A DNA stretch of 13,365 bases, taken from the NCBI GenBank assembly GCA_030539135.1, contig JAUNSQ010000019.1, positions 1-13,365 on the forward strand, in the 5' to 3' direction. The position numbers were made by a program, and so were the translations under genes. The first letter of the stretch is position 1. Every line of letters begins with the position of its first letter. This document shows positions 5,741 to 12,670 of this stretch, in pieces. A model generated the notes under the pieces. That model did no database searches and was not told the DNA's origin. It saw nothing but the letters and a program-made list of their open reading frames with translations. The DNA comes from Synergistaceae bacterium. Its GTDB lineage: Bacteria; Synergistota; Synergistia; Synergistales; Synergistaceae.

Positions 5741-6571
5741 TTATTTTGCGTTGCGCGCGAGCCTGATGCCGATGTTGTAGCTCCCGTTGGACGGCGGCGT
5801 CGCGGCACGATACGCGGAACGAAGGTTGCGTCCGAAATCGTTCCAGCCTCCGCCTCTGTTGACGCGGTAAGTTCCGTCCAATGGGCCGACCGGGTCTGTT
5901 TGAGGTTTGTTCTCGTATGTTCCATACCAGTCCCAGCACCATTCCCAGACGTTTCCGTGAATGTTGTACAGCCCCCATTGGTTGGGCTTGAAGCTGTTCA
6001 CGGCCATAGTCCTTCCTCTGTATTCTCCGCTCGGCGCGTTGTTATATGGGTATGTCCCATAGTAATTTGCTTGTTCCGTAGTAATGTTGCCGCCCGTGCT
6101 GAACGGCGCAGTCGTTCCGGCGCGCGCGGCGTATTCCCATTCGGCCTCCGTCGGCAGACGATAGCCGTTTGCCGCGCGGTCCCATGCGACCTTTTCACCG
6201 TCTATCGAATATGCGGGGGCAAGGCCCTCTTTCGCGCTCAGCGCGTTGCAGTATCGCGCGGCGTCATACCAAGTCACGTTTTCGACCGGAAGGTCGCCGC
6301 CCTTCGCGTTGCTTGGGTTTGTCTTCATCAGCGCCGTGTATTCGGCCTGCGAGACTTCGCGTCTTGCCATGTAGAAGTCGTTGATTTTAACGCTGTGACG
6401 AACTTCATCCTTTTCACGGTCCGTCTCCGACATGGGGCTGCCCATCTGGAATGTCCCGCCCTTTATCAGGACCATATCGGGCAAGGACGCCTCCGCCTTA
6501 GAAGAACCGACGCCCGCGAACAGCGACGTTAATATCAATATTACGGCGATGGAACCAAAAAATTTTTTCAT
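5741..6571 (-). CDS. Exported formylglycine-generating-enzyme-like protein (SUMF1 domain)
   Basis: The 276-residue protein has a signal peptide (MKKFFGSIAVILILTSLFAG, cleavage near KAEA-SLPD) and a complete FGE-sulfatase domain at 31-274. Hallmarks are MVLIKGGTFQMGS (33-45), EVSQAEY, PVENVTWYDAARYCN (95-109), YRLPTEAEWEYAAR (137-150), LYNIHGNVWEWCWDW (201-215), RVNRGGGW (236-243) and a final GIRLAR. True sulfatase-activating enzymes carry a copper-binding cysteine pair near the C-terminus; here that region reads RSAYRAATPP with no cysteine, so sulfatase activation is unlikely. Other members of this fold bind ligands or serve as oxidases of other kinds. The ATG at 6571 is preferred because AGGTGA lies eight bases upstream (6580-6585); a GTG at 6583 would add four residues. 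It lies 24 bases after the decarboxylase-fold gene in the same operon. Its role there is unknown. Confidence 0.88.
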   Translation of the reverse strand: MKKFFGSIAVILILTSLFAGVGSSKAEASLPDMVLIKGGTFQMGSPMSETDREKDEVRHSVKINDFYMARREVSQAEYTALMKTNPSNAKGGDLPVENVTWYDAARYCNALSAKEGLAPAYSIDGEKVAWDRAANGYRLPTEAEWEYAARAGTTAPFSTGGNITTEQANYYGTYPYNNAPSGEYRGRTMAVNSFKPNQWGLYNIHGNVWEWCWDWYGTYENKPQTDPVGPLDGTYRVNRGGGWNDFGRNLRSAYRAATPPSNGSYNIGIRLARNAK

Positions 6572-6595
6572 TTCCCGTCTCACCTAAAGCCGACG

Positions 6596-7387
6596 TTATT
6601 TCTTGTCGAATACATCGTTGAGGCACGCGAGCGCGTTCAGCGTGCGCGGATATCCCATATACGGCAGACACTCGTAGATCATCGCGGCTATGAAGTCTTT
6701 GCCGCACCCCATGTTCTTGTTGCCGTTTATGTGAGCCTTTATCTGTGGCTCCGTCCCGAGGTTGACTAGGATGACGAGCGTCAGCATCTCACGTGTCGCG
6801 AGGTCAAGCCCCTCGCGTGTGTAATAATCGCCGAAGCAGTTTGTAACGAGGTAGTAGTTTATAGGCGTCATCTTAGCCGGTCCGCCCTTCGCCCTCTCGC
6901 GCATGCCGTCTCCGAAGATCGCCGACTGCGCGTCGAGCCCCTTCGCGAAGCGAGTGTCGTTGTTCACGGTTGCGCGGGTCTTCAGCGGAATAGCTATCTT
7001 CTTTGCCGCGAATACTTCGTCGATCGCCTTCAGGGCGTCTGCCGCGCGTGGAAATCCCGAATAGGGCGCGCACTGCATGGCTGCCTCTTTTATCTCGATC
7101 GGCGTCAGCCCGAGTTCAAGAGCCTTTGCCGTCTCGCGCTTGAGCAGTTCGTAAGACTGCTGCGTCGTGAGGGACGCTATTTTGATGAGCTCCCTCTGCT
7201 TCGCGTTCAACATAGAGGAATTGCGCTCGTCGACTTCCTTTTCGATAAAGAAGTCCATTATCTTCACGAAGTCCGGGTTCGCAGCGTCAAACCCCTTTTC
7301 CGCCGCGGAAGCCGCGCAGGACACACATAAAGATGCTATCACCGCCAGCGCGAACGCTGTGATAGATACTAGCAGAACTTTGGACAT
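6596..7387 (-). CDS. Exported tandem carboxymuconolactone-decarboxylase-fold protein
   Basis: The 263-residue protein has a signal peptide (cleavage near AASA-AEKG) and two repeats of the carboxymuconolactone decarboxylase/AhpD fold, about 45-125 and 170-260. Each repeat has the helical signature: LTPIEIKEAAMQCAPYSGFP with the ADAL follow-up in the first, and KDFIAAMIYECLPYMGYP with NALACLNDVF in the second. The CxxC pair that makes AhpD a peroxidase is missing in both, so AhpD-type disulfide chemistry is not expected; decarboxylase or another small-molecule activity is open. The start is the ATG at 7387, because GGAGG (7396-7400) lies eight bases upstream; the ATG at 7402 overlaps that binding site. 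It is the first gene of the long leftward operon, about 45 bases behind a MerR-type promoter. Families of this type often sit beside flavodoxin and MerR genes. Confidence 0.85.
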   Translation of the reverse strand: MSKVLLVSITAFALAVIASLCVSCAASAAEKGFDAANPDFVKIMDFFIEKEVDERNSSMLNAKQRELIKIASLTTQQSYELLKRETAKALELGLTPIEIKEAAMQCAPYSGFPRAADALKAIDEVFAAKKIAIPLKTRATVNNDTRFAKGLDAQSAIFGDGMRERAKGGPAKMTPINYYLVTNCFGDYYTREGLDLATREMLTLVILVNLGTEPQIKAHINGNKNMGCGKDFIAAMIYECLPYMGYPRTLNALACLNDVFDKK

Positions 7388-7435
7388 AAAAATCGCCTCC
7401 ATAACTTTTTTAATTATGTTTGATTTACCAAATTG

Positions 7436-7467
7436 ACCTTAACACCTTGAGTTAACTCTAAGTCAAG
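7436..7467 (-). promoter_or_regulatory. MerR-type promoter/operator for the seven-gene leftward operon
   Basis: On the minus strand: -35 TTGACT (7461-7466), 19-base spacer, -10 TAAGGT (7436-7441). The spacer is centred on a perfect ten-base palindrome GAGTTAACTC (7449-7458) and matches the operator at 3358-3376 closely (CTTAGAGYTAACTC). This is the expected layout for a promoter that a MerR dimer activates by untwisting the spacer. The first gene downstream starts at 7387. Confidence 0.82.
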
Positions 7468-7541
7468 GGCTGTTTTGTGTTTTAGGTAAAATGTATGAGA
7501 GGCGGATATCAGGTTTGGTAAAAAGTATTCTCGCCGCGCCG

Positions 7542-8672
7542 CTATTTGCCGGAACGCAGGATGAACTGCGTTATCTCGGAGGGGACTCCGAGGCGCAGAG
7601 CAAAGCCGTTCCATAGGAGAGTCCCAGGGCTGACGTAGAGCTTCATGCCGCCGACGCGATACCACCCTCTGACGTAGCCGCTGTTGAAACGCGCGATGAA
7701 GCGGTCGAAACCCGTGACCATCCCTCCGTGCGTGTGCCCTGAAAGCTGAAGGTCGACGCCGCGCTCCGCGTTCTCCCGCGCGGCCTCGGGTCTGTGCGCC
7801 ATGAGTACGACTGGCGCGTCCTTAGGCGAGCCGTTGAGCGCGAGCGTGACATTTGGGCCGCCGCTCCCGAATCGCGCGCCCATCTGGTCGACGACCCCGG
7901 CGATAACTATCTGGCCGCCGTCAGCGGATATCGCTTTATGCGCGTTGTCTAGCATCTTGATCCCAAGCTCGCGGAATTTATCCGCCCATTCGCCATATCC
8001 GGAGTAATATTCGTGGTTGCCAGTCGAGCCGTAGACGCCTCGCCCCGCGCGAAGCTTCCTCAACGGCTCCACGTCCGCCTCCCTATTTGCCACCGTGCCG
8101 TCCACCATGTCGCCGTTCAGCAGTATCACGTCTGGGGAGAGCGCGTTTGTCTTTTGGACGATAGCCTCTATAAGCGGCGCTCTGTTCAGCGCGCTTATGT
8201 GAAGGTCGGCCAGCAGGACGACATTCATACCGTCAAGCTGTCGCGGCAGACGGTCAAGTACGACCTCCTCCGTCCTGACGTTTGGCACGCGAACGGCGTT
8301 CCACGTACCATAGAGCGATATCAGCAGAGCGGCGGAGAGTATCGCGATGGACGCCGCGGCTCTCGGGAAAGGCCGCCCGTGCGCGAGAAATTTCCATAGC
8401 AGCCACGCGATATCCTTTGCCGCGAGCATGAAGAGCAGAAGGAAGAATGTATTGTAGAGCCACGAGACGACAAACAACACAGCCTGCGGGAGCTCCGGCG
8501 CGAAGAACATGCCTCCGCCGATCTTTTGCAGTATAGCTCCCTGAAACGCGACCAAGAGCAGGGCGGCCGCGCTGGCCAGTTTGTAGGTAAGGCTCAATTC
8601 AAGCGGCGCTATCAGGCTGAAAAATTCATAGGCCGAGAGAGCGCATGCGGCGAGTATCAGCGGCAGCGGCAT
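7542..8672 (-). CDS. Membrane-anchored metallophosphoesterase (YkuE/YaeI-like)
   Basis: The 376-residue protein has about four hydrophobic helices in residues 1-125 and a calcineurin-like metallophosphoesterase domain at about 148-370. The two-metal site is complete: DLH (Asp156, His158), NGDMVDG (Asp188), GNHEYY (Asn219, His220), MAHRPE (His293) and SGHTHGG (313-315). Such enzymes hydrolyse phosphoesters; the relatives YkuE and YaeI are linked to envelope lipid or wall precursors, so that is a candidate role. The ATG at 8672 is chosen because GGGAGG (8683-8688) lies ten bases upstream; a TTG at 8690 overlaps that site. It is divergent from the hybrid kinase and lies upstream of the flavodoxin operon on the same strand, with no clear terminator between. 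Its own promoter at 8751-8781 resembles the two MerR-type promoters. Confidence 0.88.
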   Translation of the reverse strand: MPLPLILAACALSAYEFFSLIAPLELSLTYKLASAAALLLVAFQGAILQKIGGGMFFAPELPQAVLFVVSWLYNTFFLLLFMLAAKDIAWLLWKFLAHGRPFPRAAASIAILSAALLISLYGTWNAVRVPNVRTEEVVLDRLPRQLDGMNVVLLADLHISALNRAPLIEAIVQKTNALSPDVILLNGDMVDGTVANREADVEPLRKLRAGRGVYGSTGNHEYYSGYGEWADKFRELGIKMLDNAHKAISADGGQIVIAGVVDQMGARFGSGGPNVTLALNGSPKDAPVVLMAHRPEAARENAERGVDLQLSGHTHGGMVTGFDRFIARFNSGYVRGWYRVGGMKLYVSPGTLLWNGFALRLGVPSEITQFILRSGK

Positions 8673-8750
8673 ACTGACGCGGCCTCCCAAAAGATTATCA
8701 TCGGTATCGTTTCAAACATCTGCGCGACCTCCACAAAATATATATGCAAA

Positions 8751-8782
8751 ACCATAAACCATGGAGCGGACTCCAAGTCAAG
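8751..8782 (-). promoter_or_regulatory. Third MerR-type promoter, for the metallophosphoesterase gene
   Basis: On the minus strand: -35 TTGACT (8776-8781), 19-base spacer, -10 TATGGT (8751-8756). The spacer holds the inverted repeat TGGAGTCCGCTCCA. The left half (CTTGACTTGGAG) matches the other two operators except for A to G at one position; the centre differs (TCCG instead of TTAA or CTAA). It may be bound by the same regulator or by another MerR paralogue elsewhere. Confidence 0.72.
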
Positions 8783-8859
8783 CAATATCTGCCGCATATT
8801 TTACCGGAATGTTTAATAAAGAAAAGTTTTGCCAAAAGACAAAATTTTCGCAGGTCATC

Positions 8860-8888
8860 TTGAATATATGAAAGAAGTAATTTACAAT
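8860..8888 (+). promoter_or_regulatory. Sigma-70-like promoter of the hybrid kinase gene
   Basis: TTGAAT (8860-8865) and TACAAT (8883-8888) are separated by exactly 17 bases, in an AT-rich stretch. The predicted start site near 8895 gives a leader of about 70 bases before the kinase ATG at 8968. The spacing is normal, unlike the three 19-base-spacer promoters on the other strand. Confidence 0.6.
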
Positions 8889-8967
8889 TATCAACATCAG
8901 TTTATCTAGCAGTGCTATGATTATGGAACTATGTGTTTCGCAATCTCTAAACAATGGGGTAATAACG

Positions 8968-11526
8968 ATGAGACATAAGGTAGTATCTGTTATCCTGATT
9001 GCTTTGTGTATATCCGCTCTCGCCGCGACGGTCGCTGCCGCGGCCGCCGCACCTGCTTTCACGGCGGAGGAGCTCAATATCATAGAGGGCTCGAAGTCCG
9101 AGCCAGTCACGGTCGGCATCATCGACACGAGCGCTCCGATGTGCTATTGGAGCAAGGAAAAAAAGTCGTTTGTCGGCAACACTATGGAGATACTCGACGC
9201 AGTCTCAAAAAAAACCGGACTGCGCATGAAATATGTAAAACTCGACCTGACGAAGAAGCCCCCCGTCGCGTGGCTGAAAGACGGAGCTACGCAGCTCATA
9301 GCCGGAATACTAAAGACGAAGAAATTTGAGAACGATAGGGAACTTGTCCTATCGGGCACGCTGCTCGACAGCTCGCTGGTCGTGGTCGGATACAAGGGCC
9401 ATGATTTCATGAAGGACCCCTCAAACAAAAAGATAGCCCTGATGAACGGTTTTCAAGTGGCGCAGGAATATGTCGCGGAGCAGTTCCCGAAACACAAGGT
9501 CGTCAAATATGACACGCTGAAGGACTGCCTCAACGCGATAGCCCTTGGCCGCGCGGACGCCACGGTCTATCTGCGCAGCTGCGTCAACTACGCGCTCCAG
9601 AACCCGCATTTTGAGGATCTCGAGGTCAACCCGGCTTTCGCGAAAAATGTCGAGCTGTGCGCCGCCGGACTTTCCTCAGAGACGGCGCAGCTGCTCGCTA
9701 TCGTCGACAAAGGGCTGACGATGATAACGAACGACGAGCATAACAACATAATAATGAATTACACGGTCATGAACCCCTACCAGCTCACGCTTGCCGATAC
9801 GCTCTTCAAGTATCGCGTCCCGATAGCCGTCATAACGGTGCTTCTCATCATCGTTATCGTTTCATTGCTCTCGCTGATAGCTTTCAGACGCAGGAGCCAG
9901 AATACCCTCGAGGCGGCCTACGAACAGGAGAAGGCCGCGCTGAAATTGGCTGAGAAGGCGAACTCCGCGAAAGGGGACTTCATGTCTCGGATGTCACATG
10001 AGATAAGGACGCCGCTGAACGCCGTCATCGGATATAACTCCATCGCGCGCAGCGCGATGTCCGGCGCGAAGACCGACGAGGAACTGCGGCAGGCCGGGAT
10101 GAAGGTCCTCGACTACCTGACGAAGAGCGATATCGCGTCTAGGCATCTGCTGACGATCATCAACGACGTACTCGACATATCGGCTGTTGAGAGCGGAAAG
10201 ATGCAGGTGGCGCATGAGCGGTTCGACTTTAAGAACCTGATATCTTCGCTCACGGTCCTATTCTTCACTCAGGCGAAGGCAAGGGGCGTGGATTTTGAAG
10301 TCGTCTTCGACACGCTTACGGAAGAGTGGTTTGTCGGCGACCAGCTGCGCGTCAATCAGATACTCACCAATCTGCTGTCCAACGCCGTGAAATTTACGCC
10401 AAAGGGCGGCAGGGTCAGGCTCATCGTCCGCCAGCCCGAGGCGGACGTCAACGCCGCGCATATCTCCTTTGAGGTCACGGACACCGGTATTGGCATGGAC
10501 GAGGAATACCTGGCACATATATGGATGCCGTTCGAGCAGGCCGACTCGTCTATATCTCGGCGCTTTGGCGGCACCGGACTTGGGCTTTCGATCACCAAGA
10601 ACCTAGTGGACCTCATGAATGGGAAGATCAGCGTCGAGAGCTCTCCGGGCGTGGGCACGACCTTCCGCCTTGACCTGACATTTGAACGCACAGAGCAGCC
10701 GACCATAGACAAGGCGTATGATTTTACGTCGGTCAACGCTCTCGTAGTTGACGACGACCCGAGCACATGCGAGTATGTCAAACTTCTCTTTGACCGCTGC
10801 GGTGCGAGATGCAAGACAGTATGCTCCGGACAGGAGGCCATAGACGCCGTTGCCGCGTCGAACAACGACGGAGAACGCTTCACGCTGTGCCTTATCGACT
10901 GGCAGATGCCGGAACTCAACGGGGTAGAGACGGTCAAGAGGCTGAAACAGATAGCTAAGTATGAGATACCTCTTATCATAGTCACGGCGTACGACTACTC
11001 AGGGATAGAAGACGAGGCGAACGCGGCGGGCGTAAACATGTTCATATCCAAACCGCTGTTCCAGTCCACGCTCTTCGACCTGCTTGCCAGCGTCAGCGGA
11101 AAGACGCCCGATGTGAGGGAAAAGGCCAGCGATAAATTCAACTTCGCGGGCTCGCGTATACTTCTCGCCGAGGACAACGAGATGAACATGGAGATAGCCC
11201 AGAACATACTCGCCAACGCGGGACTTGTAGTAGACCCAGCGTGGAACGGCAAGGAGACTGTCGCAATGTTCGAATCCGCGCCGGTCGGGACGTACAAGGC
11301 TATCCTGATGGACGTCCAGATGCCAGAGATGGATGGGTATGAGGCGACGCAGATGATACGCGAGTCGTCGCACCCCGAGGCTAAGACTGTGCCTATCATC
11401 GCCATGACCGCGAACGCGTTTGCCGAGAACGTGTCGGAGGCGATCGCCGCCGGAATGAACGACCACATAGCCAAGCCGATAGACGTAGATAAATTATTCA
11501 CGACGCTGCAAAAATACATCAAGTGA
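8968..11526 (+). CDS. Hybrid sensor histidine kinase with periplasmic binding domain (BvgS/EvgS type)
   Basis: The 852-residue protein has a signal or anchor segment (1-28), one periplasmic solute-binding domain of the SBP_bac_3 type (about 40-280), a transmembrane helix (284-306), a dimerisation and phosphoacceptor domain with His344 (FMSRMSHEIRTPLN), and an ATPase domain with N box (NLLSNAVKF, Asn472), G1 box (DTGIGMDEE, Asp505) and G2 box (GGTGLGLSI, 534-542). Two receiver domains follow: the first with DDDP at 595-598, phosphoacceptor Asp644 and Lys695; the second with EDNEMN at 735-740, Asp782 and Lys836. No HPt domain and no PAS domain is seen, so it needs a separate phosphotransfer protein or response regulator, not found here. 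It probably senses a small extracellular solute such as an amino acid. The ATG at 8968 is chosen for GGGG (8956-8959) eight bases upstream; the ATGs at 8917 and 8923 lack a site. Confidence 0.92.
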   Translation: MRHKVVSVILIALCISALAATVAAAAAAPAFTAEELNIIEGSKSEPVTVGIIDTSAPMCYWSKEKKSFVGNTMEILDAVSKKTGLRMKYVKLDLTKKPPVAWLKDGATQLIAGILKTKKFENDRELVLSGTLLDSSLVVVGYKGHDFMKDPSNKKIALMNGFQVAQEYVAEQFPKHKVVKYDTLKDCLNAIALGRADATVYLRSCVNYALQNPHFEDLEVNPAFAKNVELCAAGLSSETAQLLAIVDKGLTMITNDEHNNIIMNYTVMNPYQLTLADTLFKYRVPIAVITVLLIIVIVSLLSLIAFRRRSQNTLEAAYEQEKAALKLAEKANSAKGDFMSRMSHEIRTPLNAVIGYNSIARSAMSGAKTDEELRQAGMKVLDYLTKSDIASRHLLTIINDVLDISAVESGKMQVAHERFDFKNLISSLTVLFFTQAKARGVDFEVVFDTLTEEWFVGDQLRVNQILTNLLSNAVKFTPKGGRVRLIVRQPEADVNAAHISFEVTDTGIGMDEEYLAHIWMPFEQADSSISRRFGGTGLGLSITKNLVDLMNGKISVESSPGVGTTFRLDLTFERTEQPTIDKAYDFTSVNALVVDDDPSTCEYVKLLFDRCGARCKTVCSGQEAIDAVAASNNDGERFTLCLIDWQMPELNGVETVKRLKQIAKYEIPLIIVTAYDYSGIEDEANAAGVNMFISKPLFQSTLFDLLASVSGKTPDVREKASDKFNFAGSRILLAEDNEMNMEIAQNILANAGLVVDPAWNGKETVAMFESAPVGTYKAILMDVQMPEMDGYEATQMIRESSHPEAKTVPIIAMTANAFAENVSEAIAAGMNDHIAKPIDVDKLFTTLQKYIK

Positions 11527-11552
11527 TCCAAATTTGACCGCGTCCATAATAA

Positions 11553-11599
11553 ACGCCTCCGCCATGGGAGCAAAACCATGACGGAGGCGTAATATTTTT
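11553..11599 (+). terminator. Terminator between kinase and RarD-like genes
   Basis: A 15-bp stem with one mismatch (11553-11567 pairing with 11576-11590, loop of eight bases) is followed on the plus strand by AATATTTTT. It lies 26 bases after the kinase stop and 10 bases from the end of the convergent RarD-like gene. On the minus strand the hairpin is followed only by a T-containing AT-rich run (TTATTATGG), so it is mainly a plus-strand terminator with possible bidirectional use. Confidence 0.87.
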
Positions 11600-11609
11600 G
11601 TATGCCTCG

Positions 11610-12491
11610 CTATTCCTGGGTGTGTCTTATCGAATCCGCGACGTATATCGCGATCGCGGCCCAAATAAAGCAGAACGATATCAGGCGCGAGGGCGGAAGC
11701 GTCTCTTTGTAGACGAACGTGCCCAGGAAAAATGTGATCATCGGCGACGTGTACTGTATGAACCCAGCGGTCGTGAGAGTGATATGTTTGAAGCTCATCG
11801 CGAAAAGTATCAGAGGTATGGTCGTAATTATGCCCGTCGTTATCAGCAGGAGGGTCGTGAACGTGTCGTAGGGGAACGATGCCGCGCCGCGCGACTGTAG
11901 ACGGTAGAGCCAATACAGCGCGAAGGGCGAGACGGCGAGCGTCTCGATGAAGAGCCCTGATATCGAATCTATATGGACGCCCTTCTTAACGACGCCGTAA
12001 AAGCCAAACGTCACGGCAAGGCCCAACGAGACAAGCGGTATCATGCCCATGGTGACGAACTCGATAAGCACGGACATCACGACGAGCAGAAGAGCCGCGA
12101 GCTGTACGCGGCGGAGTTTCTCGTGAAAGAACATCATCCCGAACAGCATGGTGATGAGCGGGTTGATAAAGTAGCCCAGGCTCGTTTCAAGCACCTTGCC
12201 GTGGTTGACGGCCCAGATGTAGAGCCCCCAGTTGAGCGTTATGATAAAGCCGGATATTACGAGCGAGACGAAGCCTTTGAAGTCGTCCCTGATGAAATCA
12301 GATATCGACTCCCATTTTTTCAACGTGGTCACGGCAAGGCAAGTGGCGACCATCGACCAGATGACGCGGTGGCAGAGTATCTCAACGGAGTCTACATGCT
12401 CCAGCGCTTTCCAGTAAATAGGGAGTATTCCCCACATACAATACGCGAGGAACATCTCAAGCATTCCTTTTCTTACGCTGCCCAACGGCAT
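11610..12491 (-). CDS. rarD: RarD-like permease of the EamA/DMT superfamily
   Basis: A 293-residue inner-membrane protein with about ten helices and two EamA repeats. The start GMLEMFLAYCMWGILPIYWKAL and the motifs EILCHRVIWS, LNWGLYIWAVNHG, SLGYFINPLI, FFHEKLRRVQ and the late TTAGFIQYTSPMITFFLG segment are characteristic of RarD, a transporter named in E. coli for chloramphenicol sensitivity but without a settled substrate. The usual length is close to 295 residues, which fits a start at the ATG 12489-12491. Upstream in-frame starts (TTG at 12566, ATG at 12545) would add an atypical extension. The binding site is weak (GGAAG only two bases before this ATG), so a start a few codons downstream is possible. 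It converges with the kinase and diverges from the amidohydrolase gene. Confidence 0.88.
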   Translation of the reverse strand: MPLGSVRKGMLEMFLAYCMWGILPIYWKALEHVDSVEILCHRVIWSMVATCLAVTTLKKWESISDFIRDDFKGFVSLVISGFIITLNWGLYIWAVNHGKVLETSLGYFINPLITMLFGMMFFHEKLRRVQLAALLLVVMSVLIEFVTMGMIPLVSLGLAVTFGFYGVVKKGVHIDSISGLFIETLAVSPFALYWLYRLQSRGAASFPYDTFTTLLLITTGIITTIPLILFAMSFKHITLTTAGFIQYTSPMITFFLGTFVYKETLPPSRLISFCFIWAAIAIYVADSIRHTQE

Positions 12492-12608
12492 CACTTCCAG
12501 AAAATTATTTTGATAAATATAATTCAAACGCAGATATTTTAACATTATGCGGCCGCGTTGGCTCAAAGTTATAGAAAATCCCCCTATATCGTGTATTTTG
12601 TGTTAAAC

Positions 12609-12636
12609 TTACAAAATATTTTTAATTGGATAGTAT
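12609..12636 (+). promoter_or_regulatory. Possible promoter of the amidohydrolase gene
   Basis: TTACAA (12609-12614) and TAGTAT (12631-12636) are separated by 16 bases in an AT-rich stretch between two divergent genes. It is a moderate match to sigma-70 boxes and would give a leader of about 28 bases. It is not certain which of the nearby AT-rich blocks serves the divergent RarD-like gene. Confidence 0.4.
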
Positions 12637-12670
12637 GCACCGCATATTCGGCACGAAAGGAAGACTCGGT

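Noticed and set aside
7468..7541. Terminator between the metallophosphoesterase and decarboxylase-fold genes
   Set aside because: A GC-rich stretch (CGGCGCGGCG) precedes a short T-run on the minus strand, but I cannot form a convincing stem, so read-through is possible.
10356..10985. Long minus-strand open frames inside the hybrid kinase
   Set aside because: The plus-strand frame carries complete kinase and receiver motifs throughout; the reverse frames have no recognisable domain or binding site.
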